Shown here: positions 1 to 6,478 of the stretch, in pieces | Layout: each line of letters starts with the position of its first letter | Position numbering within the stretch: the stretch's first letter is position 1 | Assembly: GCA_003224785.1 (NCBI GenBank) | Contig: QHZV01000024.1 | Location: 1 to 8,940 of the forward strand | Length of the DNA stretch: 8,940 nt | Origin: Acidobacteriota bacterium | GTDB taxonomy: Bacteria > Acidobacteriota > Terriglobia > Terriglobales > Acidobacteriaceae | Reading direction: 5' to 3' | Made by a program: the position numbers and the translations under genes | Notes under the pieces: generated by a model | What the model was told of the DNA's origin: nothing | Databases searched by the model: none | Seen by the model: the letters and a program-made list of their open reading frames with translations, nothing else

Positions 1-432
1 GGCGCGTCAGGCGAAAGGCAGATACATTCCTATCGCGTGGAATTTGCTATCCGCGAACTGGAAGGTGATACGAAAATTAACAGCCGACATTATTCGATGG
101 TGCAAAATTCTGGAACGTGGAATGAGATCAAGATTGGAACACGCGTTCCGGTCCAAACACCGCAGGAGCCAGGTGGAGCGCTGGATGTAGGCACGTCAAT
201 TAATTGCAGGCTGACGGAAGCAGGAGACGACCTCGCACTTGAAGTGCACAGCGACTTCAGCAATTTTTCGACTCCAAACGAGGCACAAAGCTCACGGCCA
301 ATCGTCCGGCAATTTCGAATTGGTGGCAGCACTTTGGCGACCTCTGGGAAACCAGTTGTTATTGGGGCGCTGGATGATCCCAACTCGAATCGGCAATTCC
401 AGCTTCAGGCCACAGCCACAAAGTTGAAGTGA
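1..432 (+). CDS. Secretin-like acidobacterial hypothetical protein (5' partial)
   Basis: The reading frame is open from the first base, so this is the C-terminal part of a gene that starts outside the window. The GTG at 37 is probably internal. The visible 143 residues have no transmembrane stretch and look beta-rich. They include NSRHYSMV, a KIGTRVPV segment, a DVGTSINCRL segment, and near the end a RQFRIGGSTLATSGKPVVIG stretch followed by DDPNSNRQFQLQ. The order 'R... then Thr/Gly-rich strand then P-V-V-I-G' resembles the beta core of secretin-type outer-membrane proteins. From memory, small proteins with this pattern are common in Acidobacteriota, usually as secreted proteins of unknown function. 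The signal peptide, if present, lies upstream of the window. It converges with the minus-strand glycosylase gene, leaving an 80-nt gap. Family assignment is by pattern recognition only and no biochemical role is claimed. Confidence 0.65.
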   Translation, partial: GASGERQIHSYRVEFAIRELEGDTKINSRHYSMVQNSGTWNEIKIGTRVPVQTPQEPGGALDVGTSINCRLTEAGDDLALEVHSDFSNFSTPNEAQSSRPIVRQFRIGGSTLATSGKPVVIGALDDPNSNRQFQLQATATKLK

Positions 433-453
433 AAAACGCGGACGGCCTCGTCC
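433..453 (-). terminator. Possible intrinsic terminator after the uracil-DNA glycosylase gene
   Basis: Read on the minus strand, the arms GGACG and CGTCC (440-453) form a perfect 5-bp stem with a 4-nt loop. GCG and a run of five T follow. This sits about 60 nt past the stop of the minus-strand glycosylase gene, in a convergent intergenic gap. The stem is short and the T run is offset by 3 nt, so efficiency is uncertain. Confidence 0.35.
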
Positions 454-512
454 CGGACGCGATGATCATTCCCCTCGAGGTGAGGCGATCCGGCACTGGC
501 GAAGCCGCCGCT

Positions 513-1199
513 TTATTCATCGGCAAGGCGCGCGGCTTCTTTAAAGATTTGCATGAACATTGCGCGAGTAAGCTTGCCGGTCTGGGTGTTTTGGTTCGAG
601 GGATGATACGAGGCCAGGAGCGTCCGCCCGTCGGGGATTTTGTACTTCGCGCCGTGTTGGAAAAGGAACCCGCGCCTTCGCTCAATCAGGCCGAGTTGCT
701 TTAGATGGGTTAGATAGGCATCAAACGCAATCTTACCCAGGGCGACAATGACTTTTGCCTTCTTTAGTCCGTGGAGTTCGCGATCCAGATAGGGTGCGCA
801 ATTCGCAAGCTCCAGTGGCAAGGGTTTATTGTCCGGCGGCGCGCAGCGCACCGCTGCCGTGATGTAGATATCTCGCAGAACCATTCCATCATTGCGATCG
901 CTCGCGAGCGGTTGGCTGGCAAATCCGATCTCGTGCAGAACGGGATACATGAAATTGCCGGAGGCGTCACCGGTAAATGGACGGCCTGTGCGATTAGAAC
1001 CGTGTGCTCCCGGAGCTAAGCCCAGCACGATGACGCGGGCATTGGGATCGCCGAAACCGGGCACAGGCTTGCCCCAATATTCCCAATCGCGATAGGCACG
1101 CCGTTTTTCATGAGCGATTTGCTCACGGTAGGTAACAAGCCGGGGGCAGCGAGTGCATGCAATAACTTCGCGGTTGAGATTGTCTAACCAGAGCGGCAT
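513..1199 (-). CDS. Uracil-DNA glycosylase, family 5 (UDGb type)
   Basis: Base-excision repair enzyme that removes uracil, and in this family other deaminated bases, from DNA in the cytoplasm. Four cysteines typical of the 4Fe-4S cluster of families 4 and 5 are present: C15 and C18 (CTRCP), C119 (VRCAPP) and C134 (NCAPYL). Motif A at residues 60-78 begins GLAPGAHG and continues NRTGRPFTGD. This is the family-5 form, which lacks the polar catalytic Asp/Asn of other UDG families; family 4 would read GEAPG. The C-terminal motif HPSNQN is at 199-204. I prefer the ATG at 1199 (228 aa) because a GGGGGAG lies 10 nt upstream and homologs begin close to the first Cys pair. The ATG at 1232 (239 aa) has no visible ribosome binding site. 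It lies downstream of the permease gene on the same strand, 97 nt from the preferred start, and could be cotranscribed with it. Confidence 0.93.
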   Translation of the reverse strand: MPLWLDNLNREVIACTRCPRLVTYREQIAHEKRRAYRDWEYWGKPVPGFGDPNARVIVLGLAPGAHGSNRTGRPFTGDASGNFMYPVLHEIGFASQPLASDRNDGMVLRDIYITAAVRCAPPDNKPLPLELANCAPYLDRELHGLKKAKVIVALGKIAFDAYLTHLKQLGLIERRRGFLFQHGAKYKIPDGRTLLASYHPSNQNTQTGKLTRAMFMQIFKEAARLADE

Positions 1200-1295
1200 T
1201 CCGGTTCTGCTCCCCCAGAACTCCGCTTCCATTCTATTTGCTGCAGCGAATCGAACCCGCGCCGTACTCTTAAGACGAAATCTCCCGCACGCTCT

Positions 1296-2372
1296 CTAGG
1301 CAATTGCGCGAGCAACGATTCCGCTCAGGACGCCCAAAGCTATGACCGTGGCGTAGGTAGCGGCTGCGGCTCTCCAGGAAATGGATTTCCCAATGATAAA
1401 AAGTGAAAATACGCTGACAATCCCGAGAGTACAAAGAATAGTGACGACATACGGTAACGGAACGCCGCGCGTCATGGCGATGTAAGCAATCGCCACATCA
1501 AAGGCCATTGGGACGCTCACCAGTGCGACCAGAACGATTCCGCCAACCGTGACCTGAGCCATCAGGGCCTGTGCCGGCAGCAGTTCGATCACCAGGGCAC
1601 CGAGGACTGCCGCAAGCAACATCAGAGGGAATGCCAGCCGAAAAACATACCAAAAACTTTTGAGGTACGACCGCGAGGTATTCAGAAAGGCCTCGCGCCA
1701 TGTCTCGGAAACTGGGCTCTCAATAAGACACGGCGTAGCTGGCGCCGGCGCTTGCCGCGACGCGACCATTGGTGCGAATACCATAATCAGAAAGAGCACA
1801 GTCGCGAGCTTCAGCAAGGCTACGGAAACGGGAAAGAGCGCAAACGTCATCGCCAGCACCACGATATTGAGCGCCGGCGACGCGAACATTGTTGCCAGCA
1901 CCGACTCGGTGCCCATTCCAGAAGCGAATAGCCCACGCGCAATCGGCGCAACACAATTGGTACAGACTGCCAACGGAACGCCGGCCGCCGCGCCGAATAA
2001 AGTATTGAGCCATCGCGATCTGGTGCGACGACGCCGAAGCGTCGCCAGAAACGTGAGCGCAGCTGGCCCAAAAAGAAAGGAGAAAGTCATTCCGACGCGA
2101 TTGGCGTCCAACCAGTTGATTGTAGTGCGCCAAACTCGGACCCGAACCGGCATGCTGCGATCCACTGAATAGACAGCGCCAAAAGTTAGCGCTCCAGACG
2201 CTTTCAAGTGTGTACCAGCGTTGTAGCGTTTCATGAGAGCCGGGTAGCGAGAGTCAACCCAGAAGACACTGGCGATCGCAATCATCAGAATGATCGCAAG
2301 CACACGGCTGCGCCGAGCGTTTGTGCCGGCGATGCCCAAGTCAAGATTTAGGACAGAAGCTTGTGCCGCCAT
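1296..2372 (-). CDS. Predicted permease, DUF318/ArsP-like (PF03773)
   Basis: Integral inner-membrane protein of 358 aa. Helices are visible at about 23-40, 95-112, 122-140, 155-180, 183-204, 243-267, 275-295, 303-328 and 336-357. An extracytoplasmic loop of about 50 residues follows helix 1, and a charged Ala/Pro-rich cytoplasmic stretch at about 205-235 separates the two halves. The family hallmark sits in the first half: GVPLAVCTNC (131-140) followed by VAPIARGL and an ASPALN segment (164-169). Family members include ArsP-type exporters of organoarsenicals, but many have no known substrate, and this sequence does not reveal one. No ars regulator or reductase gene is nearby. The Cys pattern is CxxC (C137, C140), unlike the more usual CxC of DUF318 proteins. 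The ATG is well supported by AAGGAG 5 nt upstream. It lies downstream of the minus-strand VWA gene (133-nt gap) and upstream of the glycosylase gene. Confidence 0.8.
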   Translation of the reverse strand: MAAQASVLNLDLGIAGTNARRSRVLAIILMIAIASVFWVDSRYPALMKRYNAGTHLKASGALTFGAVYSVDRSMPVRVRVWRTTINWLDANRVGMTFSFLFGPAALTFLATLRRRRTRSRWLNTLFGAAAGVPLAVCTNCVAPIARGLFASGMGTESVLATMFASPALNIVVLAMTFALFPVSVALLKLATVLFLIMVFAPMVASRQAPAPATPCLIESPVSETWREAFLNTSRSYLKSFWYVFRLAFPLMLLAAVLGALVIELLPAQALMAQVTVGGIVLVALVSVPMAFDVAIAYIAMTRGVPLPYVVTILCTLGIVSVFSLFIIGKSISWRAAAATYATVIALGVLSGIVARAIA

Positions 2373-2465
2373 GCGATCTCCTTCAATGTGAGGCCACCTT
2401 GGGGCCAGCGAGATCGAAGGACTTTATCTCAGGGTTGAGACAGTTGGGAATAGCACAAAATCATT

Positions 2466-2500
2466 AACCGCCGCGTTCGACCCATCCCAGGTCGGCGGGA
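2466..2500 (-). terminator. Hairpin after the VWA gene, possible weak terminator
   Basis: On the minus strand CCGCCG (from 2498) pairs with CGGCGG (ending 2468), with additional inner pairing ACC/GGT possible. It lies just past the VWA stop codon at 2506-2508. It is followed by TTAATGATTTTG rather than a clean T run, so it may only attenuate transcription into the permease gene or stabilise the 3' end. Confidence 0.3.
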
Positions 2501-2505
2501 AGGAC

Positions 2506-3582
2506 TTAATCTGCAGCTGCTGACGCGTAGTACCCGGCCCGCGACTGCACTTTGCTTCCATCTTTCGAGCGAATCTCGATCTTCCGGAAACCGCCGTCCT
2601 TAACCAGGTTGTTAGGGACATAGCCGATGTTGTACTGGCTGCGCAGTTCCGCCGCGACCTGGTCGAAAGCGGCTTTCAGCTTTTCCATCTTGCTGCCTAC
2701 TTCGATCACGCGACCGCCAGTCTCGGCAGTCAATTTTTTCATTTCACTGTCGCCTGAGTACATCCCAAATCCGTATGCGGAACGGTCCGCAACCAGCAAC
2801 ACATAAATGATGGTGTCGGCTTTTTGTGCAGCCTCGATCGCATCTTTAAGTGTGTTCGTGCTCCCATAGTCCTGTCCGTCAGTCAGCAGGATCATCGCCT
2901 TGCGGTCAACCTGCTGAGCCATCTCGTCATGAGAAGCAAGTTGTACGGCGTCATAGAGCAGAGTTCCCTTCTGCTTGCCAATGCAAGGTACCGGCCCGCC
3001 GCCCATGCCAGGAATACCTCCGCAATCGGCGCCTCCAGTGTTGATCCTGGCGGTATTAAGGGCAGTTTTCAGAGCGCGTACATTGCTGGTAAAGTCGTGC
3101 AGCAACTCAACCCGAACATCAAAGCTGATCACGAAAGCGACATCCTTTTCGGTAATGACGTCCTGGAGAAACGCCCCGCCGACTTGCTTCTCCATCTCGA
3201 GAACATTTTGCTGACTACCGCTCGAGTCAATCAAGATTCCAAGCGTCAAGGGCAGGTTCGAGGTCGAAGAAAAATACTTAATTACCTGGGGCTTGCCATT
3301 TTCCAGTACGTCGAAGTTCTCCTTCGGCAGATTGGGAATGAGCCCACCCTTTTTGTCTTTAACGTTAAAAAACAGCTGCACCACATCTGAGCGGGCTTTG
3401 AATGTAGTGACCGGCTCGTCGTTATCGTCTTTATGCGATTGCGCCTTCTCGGCGGATTCGCGGTCCTGCTTATCTGGGACCATTTGGACGTCTTGGGCAA
3501 AAAGCACTTGTGAGCTGGTCGCCAGGGACGCCAGTAAAATAGCGAACGCACAAAACAAGCGGGAGCGAAAAAGTAGGAGCAT
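2506..3582 (-). CDS. Secreted VWA-domain protein, VWFA-related Acidobacterial type, intact MIDAS
   Basis: A 358-aa exported protein. Residues 1-30 form a Sec signal peptide: a basic residue pair near the start, a hydrophobic core, then LFAQ before DVQ. A charged linker (about 34-60) precedes the family's N-terminal beta segment, which ends FDVLENGKPQ (90-99). The von Willebrand A domain follows at about 110-310. Its metal-ion-dependent adhesion site is intact: DSSGS at 119-123 gives the DxSxS residues D119, S121 and S123, and TDG at 234-236 supplies D235. An insertion with Cys187 and Cys200 flanking a GMGGG loop could form a disulfide after export. The C-terminus has RSQYNIGYVP (314-323) and ends RAGYYA, both typical of this group. 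The family (I believe TIGR03436) is expanded in Acidobacteriota; its ligand and role are unknown. AGGAT about 6 nt before the ATG is a modest ribosome binding site. It is divergent from the GNAT gene, 47 nt away. Confidence 0.88.
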   Translation of the reverse strand: MLLLFRSRLFCAFAILLASLATSSQVLFAQDVQMVPDKQDRESAEKAQSHKDDNDEPVTTFKARSDVVQLFFNVKDKKGGLIPNLPKENFDVLENGKPQVIKYFSSTSNLPLTLGILIDSSGSQQNVLEMEKQVGGAFLQDVITEKDVAFVISFDVRVELLHDFTSNVRALKTALNTARINTGGADCGGIPGMGGGPVPCIGKQKGTLLYDAVQLASHDEMAQQVDRKAMILLTDGQDYGSTNTLKDAIEAAQKADTIIYVLLVADRSAYGFGMYSGDSEMKKLTAETGGRVIEVGSKMEKLKAAFDQVAAELRSQYNIGYVPNNLVKDGGFRKIEIRSKDGSKVQSRAGYYASAAAD

Positions 3583-3610
3583 GAGATCCTGTAATTGGTG
3601 TTCTGCTAGT

Positions 3611-3629
3611 CTAAATCCTGTTGGATTAG
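3611..3629. other. Hairpin in the divergent intergenic region
   Basis: CTAAATCC and GGATTAG pair around a TGTT loop with one bulged A. The inverted repeat lies in the 47-nt gap between the divergent VWA and GNAT genes and ends directly before the first ATG of the GNAT frame (3630). It could be an operator shared by both directions or an RNA hairpin near the start. I found no convincing -35/-10 pair in this gap. Confidence 0.35.
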
Positions 3630-4142
3630 ATGCACCAAGTTTGCCTACCCAGGCATCCCAATATGAAGAACTTGGGAGAAATTCTCATTCGTCCAGCAAA
3701 AGCTGGTGATGAGAATGGGATTTTGCGGTGCCTGGCGGAGGCGTTTGGGCCTTATCGGACTGAATACACGTCGCAGGCTTTCGCGGACACGGTGCTCGAA
3801 GGTCCGACTCTTGCGGCGCGAATGCAGAGCATGTACGTGATAGTAGCGTCTTCCGCCGGAGAGATCGTAGGCACGGTCGCCGGCTCGTTGGCCGACAGTG
3901 AGGGGCATCTGCGAGGAATGGCCGTTCTGCCGAAATTACGCGGAACGGGGTTGGCAGGCGCGCTGCTTAAGGCAATCGAATTTTGGTTGAAGGATCAGGG
4001 ATGCAGGCGCGTAACACTCGACACCACCTTGCCTCTAAGTGCGGCGATGAAGTTCTATGAAAATAATGGATACAGAAAATCGGGACAAATTACGGACTTC
4101 TTCGGTATGCCGCTGGTTGAGTATGTCAAAGAACTTAATTAG
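3630..4142 (+). CDS. GNAT family N-acetyltransferase
   Basis: Cytoplasmic acetyl-CoA-dependent acyltransferase of 170 aa, near the usual size for a single GNAT domain. An LIRPAKAGD opening strand (19-27) and a helix AEAFG are followed by the core strand GHLRGMAVLP (92-101). Next comes the acetyl-CoA pyrophosphate-binding motif R104-G-T-G-L-A109 (R/QxxGxA), then the helix and strand RRVTLDT (126-132), and finally AAMKFYENNGYRKSG (138-152), the classic motif B region. The substrate cannot be told from sequence. Start choice is open: the ATG at 3630 directly follows a hairpin, whereas the ATG at 3663 (159 aa, MKNLGEILIRP) would put the domain nearer the N-terminus as in most homologs. Neither has a clear Shine-Dalgarno. 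Its 3' end overlaps the signal-peptide start of the next VWA gene by 20 nt, suggesting translational coupling. Confidence 0.85.
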   Translation: MHQVCLPRHPNMKNLGEILIRPAKAGDENGILRCLAEAFGPYRTEYTSQAFADTVLEGPTLAARMQSMYVIVASSAGEIVGTVAGSLADSEGHLRGMAVLPKLRGTGLAGALLKAIEFWLKDQGCRRVTLDTTLPLSAAMKFYENNGYRKSGQITDFFGMPLVEYVKELN

Positions 4143-5505
4143 GCGAATCATCGCTGCCAGCACAGTGTCTTCGGTACTGTGGCTCAGTTCCGTATTATTT
4201 GCGCAAAACGGCGGGGCCCAGCCGCAGACCGCTCCGCCCGCGTCTGACCAGAAGCAAGACCAGAACATTCCGGATGCGCCATCTGCAGTGCAGCCTCCAA
4301 AGCCGGCGCCAGAGGCTCCGCCGCCTGCCCAAGAACCCCCTTCCCAAGAACCTCCTGCTCAAGATCAAGGTCAATCTCCACCGGCGCCAGAGGCGAATGA
4401 ACCTCCGCCGCAAAGCGCAGCCCCTGAAACAGACCAGAAGCCGGAGGAGAAGCCACCTCTCAATCTTCGAACCGTACCAGAAGGTGGTGCAACCAAAGAT
4501 TCGGAAGGCATCTATAATCTCCCGCCGGTGCAGGTCAATCAAGTGATGGTTCCTGTCACGGTTAAAGATGAGTCAGGCCAACTCGTAAAAGGGCTGCTAG
4601 CGAAAGACTTCAGCGTTCTTGAAAACGGAAAGAAGCAGAAGCTAAATTTTTTCACCAGCGACCCGTTTGCGCTTTCAGCGGCGGTGATCATTGACCTCGG
4701 AATGAAGGACGTGGACGTCCAAAGGGTGAATCACACATTTCCCGCCCTCGAAGGCGTGTTCAGTCAATTCGATGAAGTCGCTATCTACAGTTACAGCAAT
4801 GTGGTGAGTCAGCAGGCCGCCTGGCAGGCTTTGAATCAGAAGCTTTCAGACACGTTCACCAATCTGGCAGAAGCCCGCGGCAGAAATAACGGCCCGGCCG
4901 TGACGAGTGGCCCCCTGGGACCGCAAGGGCCGACCATCAACAACATGCCGGCTGATCCCGGTGCGCCAGTCGTTTACACGCCTAGCCAGGAATCTCATGT
5001 GATGAACGATGCAATCCTGAAGGCAGCCCTCGATCTTGCCAAGCGGGACCGGACACGTCGCAAGGTGATTTTCGTGATAAGCGATGGCCGCGAATATCGC
5101 AGCGATGCCAGCTACAAGGACGTGCTGAAGGTGCTGCTCTCAAACAACATCATGGTCTATGCGGTGGGTGTGGGCGGATCAGCTATCCCGGTCTACAACA
5201 AGGTTCAGAAGCTGCACTTGCCGCGATTCGGTTACAGCGACATTCTGCCCAAGTATGCGAATGCGACCGGAGGCGAGGTTTCGAACGAGCTCACGCGTAC
5301 CGGGATTGAAGACGCCTATGCCAAGCTGATCGGAGATGCGCGCAATCAATACACCCTGGGATACCAAACTCATGAGCCGCCGATTGGTGCTTATCGAAGC
5401 ATAGAGGTCCTCGTGGATCGGCCAAGCTGCCGGCGCTCTTCCATCCGCCCCTGTGTGGATCTGACAGCGAAGGATGGGTACTACCCTGCACCACCGGCAA
5501 GGTGA
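4123..5505 (+). CDS. Secreted VWFA-related protein with Pro/Gln-rich linker and degenerate MIDAS
   Basis: A 460-aa exported protein from the ATG at 4123. The frame also has an ATG at 4057, but that adds 22 polar residues before the signal sequence, so I reject it. Residues 1-28 form a signal peptide (RR at 7-8, hydrophobic core, LFAQ). Residues 32-112 are a low-complexity linker rich in Pro, Gln, Ala and Glu that includes NIPDAPSA (48-55) and tandem [A/S]QEPP repeats. The family's N-terminal segment VPVTVKDESG...FSVLENGKKQ follows (144-172), then the VWA-like domain (about 183-400). The first metal motif reads D191-L-G-M-K instead of DxSxS, so two of its three ligands are missing, although SDG (320-322) is kept. 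A Gly/Pro insert lies at 252-290. The end contains NQYTLGYQ (408-415) and KDGYYP, matching the minus-strand VWA protein's NIGYVP and AGYYA. C436 and C444 may form a disulfide. The ligand is unknown. Confidence 0.85.
   Translation: MSKNLIRRIIAASTVSSVLWLSSVLFAQNGGAQPQTAPPASDQKQDQNIPDAPSAVQPPKPAPEAPPPAQEPPSQEPPAQDQGQSPPAPEANEPPPQSAAPETDQKPEEKPPLNLRTVPEGGATKDSEGIYNLPPVQVNQVMVPVTVKDESGQLVKGLLAKDFSVLENGKKQKLNFFTSDPFALSAAVIIDLGMKDVDVQRVNHTFPALEGVFSQFDEVAIYSYSNVVSQQAAWQALNQKLSDTFTNLAEARGRNNGPAVTSGPLGPQGPTINNMPADPGAPVVYTPSQESHVMNDAILKAALDLAKRDRTRRKVIFVISDGREYRSDASYKDVLKVLLSNNIMVYAVGVGGSAIPVYNKVQKLHLPRFGYSDILPKYANATGGEVSNELTRTGIEDAYAKLIGDARNQYTLGYQTHEPPIGAYRSIEVLVDRPSCRRSSIRPCVDLTAKDGYYPAPPAR
4328..4372 (+). 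repeat. 15-nt tandem repeat in the Pro-rich linker
   Basis: Two close copies of CCCAAGAACCYCCTK (4328-4342 and 4343-4357) and a degenerate third (4358-4372) encode the pentapeptide [A/S]QEPP twice and then AQDQG. A separate 14-nt direct repeat, CCGGCGCCAGAGGC, occurs at 4303-4316 and 4381-4394. The linker has evidently grown by local in-frame duplication. Confidence 0.7.
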
Positions 5506-5574
5506 AGCAAGCTGCTAGACGTTGAGCCTTTTATCTCAAATCAAAAAAATGCCTTCCACCGTGAGCGCGAACGA

Positions 5575-5599
5575 AGACAACCTACAAAGACAACTACAA
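5575..5599. repeat. Imperfect 13/12-nt tandem duplication
   Basis: AGACAACCTACAA (5575-5587) is followed directly by AGACAACTACAA (5588-5599), which differs by one missing C. It lies in the spacer between the VWA gene and the GTPase gene. No function is evident. Confidence 0.6.
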
Positions 5600-5641
5600 T
5601 ATGGCTTCGAACCAGGGATCCGGAGTTAGGGATGCGCATTG

Positions 5642-5669
5642 GCTAAAAGCTAAGAGCTAACAGCTAAAA
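5642..5669. repeat. Tandem heptamer array, four units of GCTAANA
   Basis: Four contiguous 7-nt units are visible: GCTAAAA, GCTAAGA, GCTAACA and GCTAAAA. GCTTTAT follows as a possible decayed fifth unit. The array is intergenic, 84 nt before the GTPase ATG at 5753. Only position 6 of the unit varies, and the first and last units are identical. This resembles the short tandemly repeated repetitive heptamers described in filamentous cyanobacteria. Confidence 0.85.
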
Positions 5670-5716
5670 GCTTTATAGTAACGGGAGTAACACCCACCCC
5701 CTACCCACGCCTGTGA

Positions 5717-5722
5717 TATAAA
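5717..5722 (+). promoter_or_regulatory. Possible -10 box upstream of the MglA-type GTPase
   Basis: TATAAA lies 30 nt before the ATG at 5753. No good -35 hexamer is seen about 17 nt upstream, where the sequence is C-rich. The larger spacer 5506-5752 otherwise holds the repeats listed separately and a weak TTGAG/CTCAA hairpin near 5524-5541. Confidence 0.35.
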
Positions 5723-5749
5723 AATTCAGGGTAAAAGCCACAAATTCAG
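5722..5749. repeat. Direct repeat AAATTCAG, 20-bp period
   Basis: AAATTCAG occurs at 5722-5729 and again at 5742-5749, a start-to-start distance of 20 bp or about two helical turns. The pair overlaps the candidate -10 and ends 3 nt before the ATG at 5753, so a dimeric regulator could bind here. This is only a positional argument. Confidence 0.4.
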
Positions 5750-5752
5750 CGG

Positions 5753-6379
5753 ATGATTCGAGGTGCGACCGTCCGCCCTCTGGGGAAAGTCTTGAGCTTT
5801 ATCAACTTCGCAGCCCGCGAGATCAATTGCAAAATCGTGTACTACGGTGCGGGCCTTGGCGGCAAGACCACGAACCTGCAGCACATTTATCAAAAGACCG
5901 CCGAGCAGCAGAAGGGCAAAATGATTTCGCTCGCGACCGAGACCGAGCGAACCCTGTTCTTTGACTTCCTTCCCCTGGATCTCGGTTCCGTGCGCGGATT
6001 TAAGACGCGAATCCATCTGTATACCGTCCCTGGACAGGTGTTTTATGACGCCAGCCGAAAATTAATCCTGCGCGGCGTGGATGGAATTGTTTTCGTCGCC
6101 GACTCCCAACAGGAGCGCATGGACGCCAACGCCGAGGCGCTCGACAATCTGATGTCCAACCTGAAAGAACACAGCTATGACTTCAATAAGATTCCCTACG
6201 TTCTCCAGCTAAATAAGCGCGACCTGCCGAATGTCCTTCCGGTCGAAAGCCTAACTAAAGAACTTCAACGCAAGAATGAACCGGTGCTCGAAGCCGTGGC
6301 CTTCCAGGGCCAGGGCGTTTTCGAAACGCTCAAAGAGATTGCCCGCCAAGTCCTGGTCGAATTGAAGAAGGGAAGCTAG
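5753..6379 (+). CDS. mglA: MglA-type Ras-like small GTPase
   Basis: Small cytoplasmic GTPase of the bacterial MglA family, known from Myxococcus as a switch controlling cell polarity and gliding. The P-loop GAGLGGKT is at 32-39, the switch I region at about 58-72 ([16 protein letters not shown]), and the MglA-specific TVPGQ at 91-95 in place of the usual DxxG. The guanine-specificity motif NKRD is at 154-157. The ATG at 5753 gives 208 aa, but canonical MglA proteins begin at the equivalent of [18 protein letters not shown]. The TTG at 5792 would start exactly there and give 195 aa, the typical MglA length; GGGGAAAG lies just upstream of it. I list the longer form, but the TTG start is at least as likely. 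No MglB/roadblock GAP gene is adjacent. Whether this organism glides cannot be told; in Acidobacteriota such proteins are widespread and mostly uncharacterised. Confidence 0.92.
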   Translation: MIRGATVRPLGKVLSFINFAAREINCKIVYYGAGLGGKTTNLQHIYQKTAEQQKGKMISLATETERTLFFDFLPLDLGSVRGFKTRIHLYTVPGQVFYDASRKLILRGVDGIVFVADSQQERMDANAEALDNLMSNLKEHSYDFNKIPYVLQLNKRDLPNVLPVESLTKELQRKNEPVLEAVAFQGQGVFETLKEIARQVLVELKKGS

Positions 6380-6461
6380 ATTCCAGGCTTGATTTGCATT
6401 AGTAGCAGCTGGTTAGAGAAACCTCGCAGTTCGGCCGTGCAGAGCGCGCGTTATCCTACCG

Positions 6462-6467
6462 TATAAT
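6462..6467 (+). promoter_or_regulatory. Consensus -10 (TATAAT) directly upstream of trpC
   Basis: A perfect TATAAT ends 11 nt before the trpC ATG, and no Shine-Dalgarno is visible in between. If used, transcription would start about 5 nt before the ATG, giving a nearly leaderless mRNA. The -35 region (around 6439-6444) does not match TTGACA. No leader peptide with Trp codons and no attenuator hairpin is seen in 6380-6478. Confidence 0.45.
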
Positions 6468-6478
6468 CAATATTTCCC

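Noticed and set aside
1240..1310. tRNA-like stretch on the minus strand (GGGTTCGATTC with a CTTAAG loop-like segment upstream)
   Set aside because: The T-arm does not close with a 7-nt loop and 5-bp stem, no acceptor stem or CCA end could be paired, and the stretch runs into the glycosylase start region. It is probably chance.
1660..2172. 170-aa plus-strand open frame opposite the permease gene
   Set aside because: The minus-strand frame has the membrane helices, family motif and Shine-Dalgarno; the opposite frame has none.
2824..3390. 188-aa plus-strand open frame opposite the minus-strand VWA gene
   Set aside because: It shows no recognisable domain and is antisense to a gene with strong family motifs, so it is a shadow frame.
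4057..4122. Longer N-terminus of the second VWA protein starting at 4057
   Set aside because: It would put 22 polar residues before a clear signal peptide and lies wholly inside the GNAT coding frame.
4195..4546. Overlapping open frames on both strands across the Pro-rich linker, rich in Arg and Leu
   Set aside because: They are by-products of the repetitive CCN/CAG-rich codons of the linker; composition is artificial and no start signal is seen.
6380..6478. Trp attenuator or T-box-like leader before trpC
   Set aside because: No small ORF with Trp codons, no terminator/antiterminator pair and no T-box sequence is visible; only a 4-bp GGTT/AACC hairpin.
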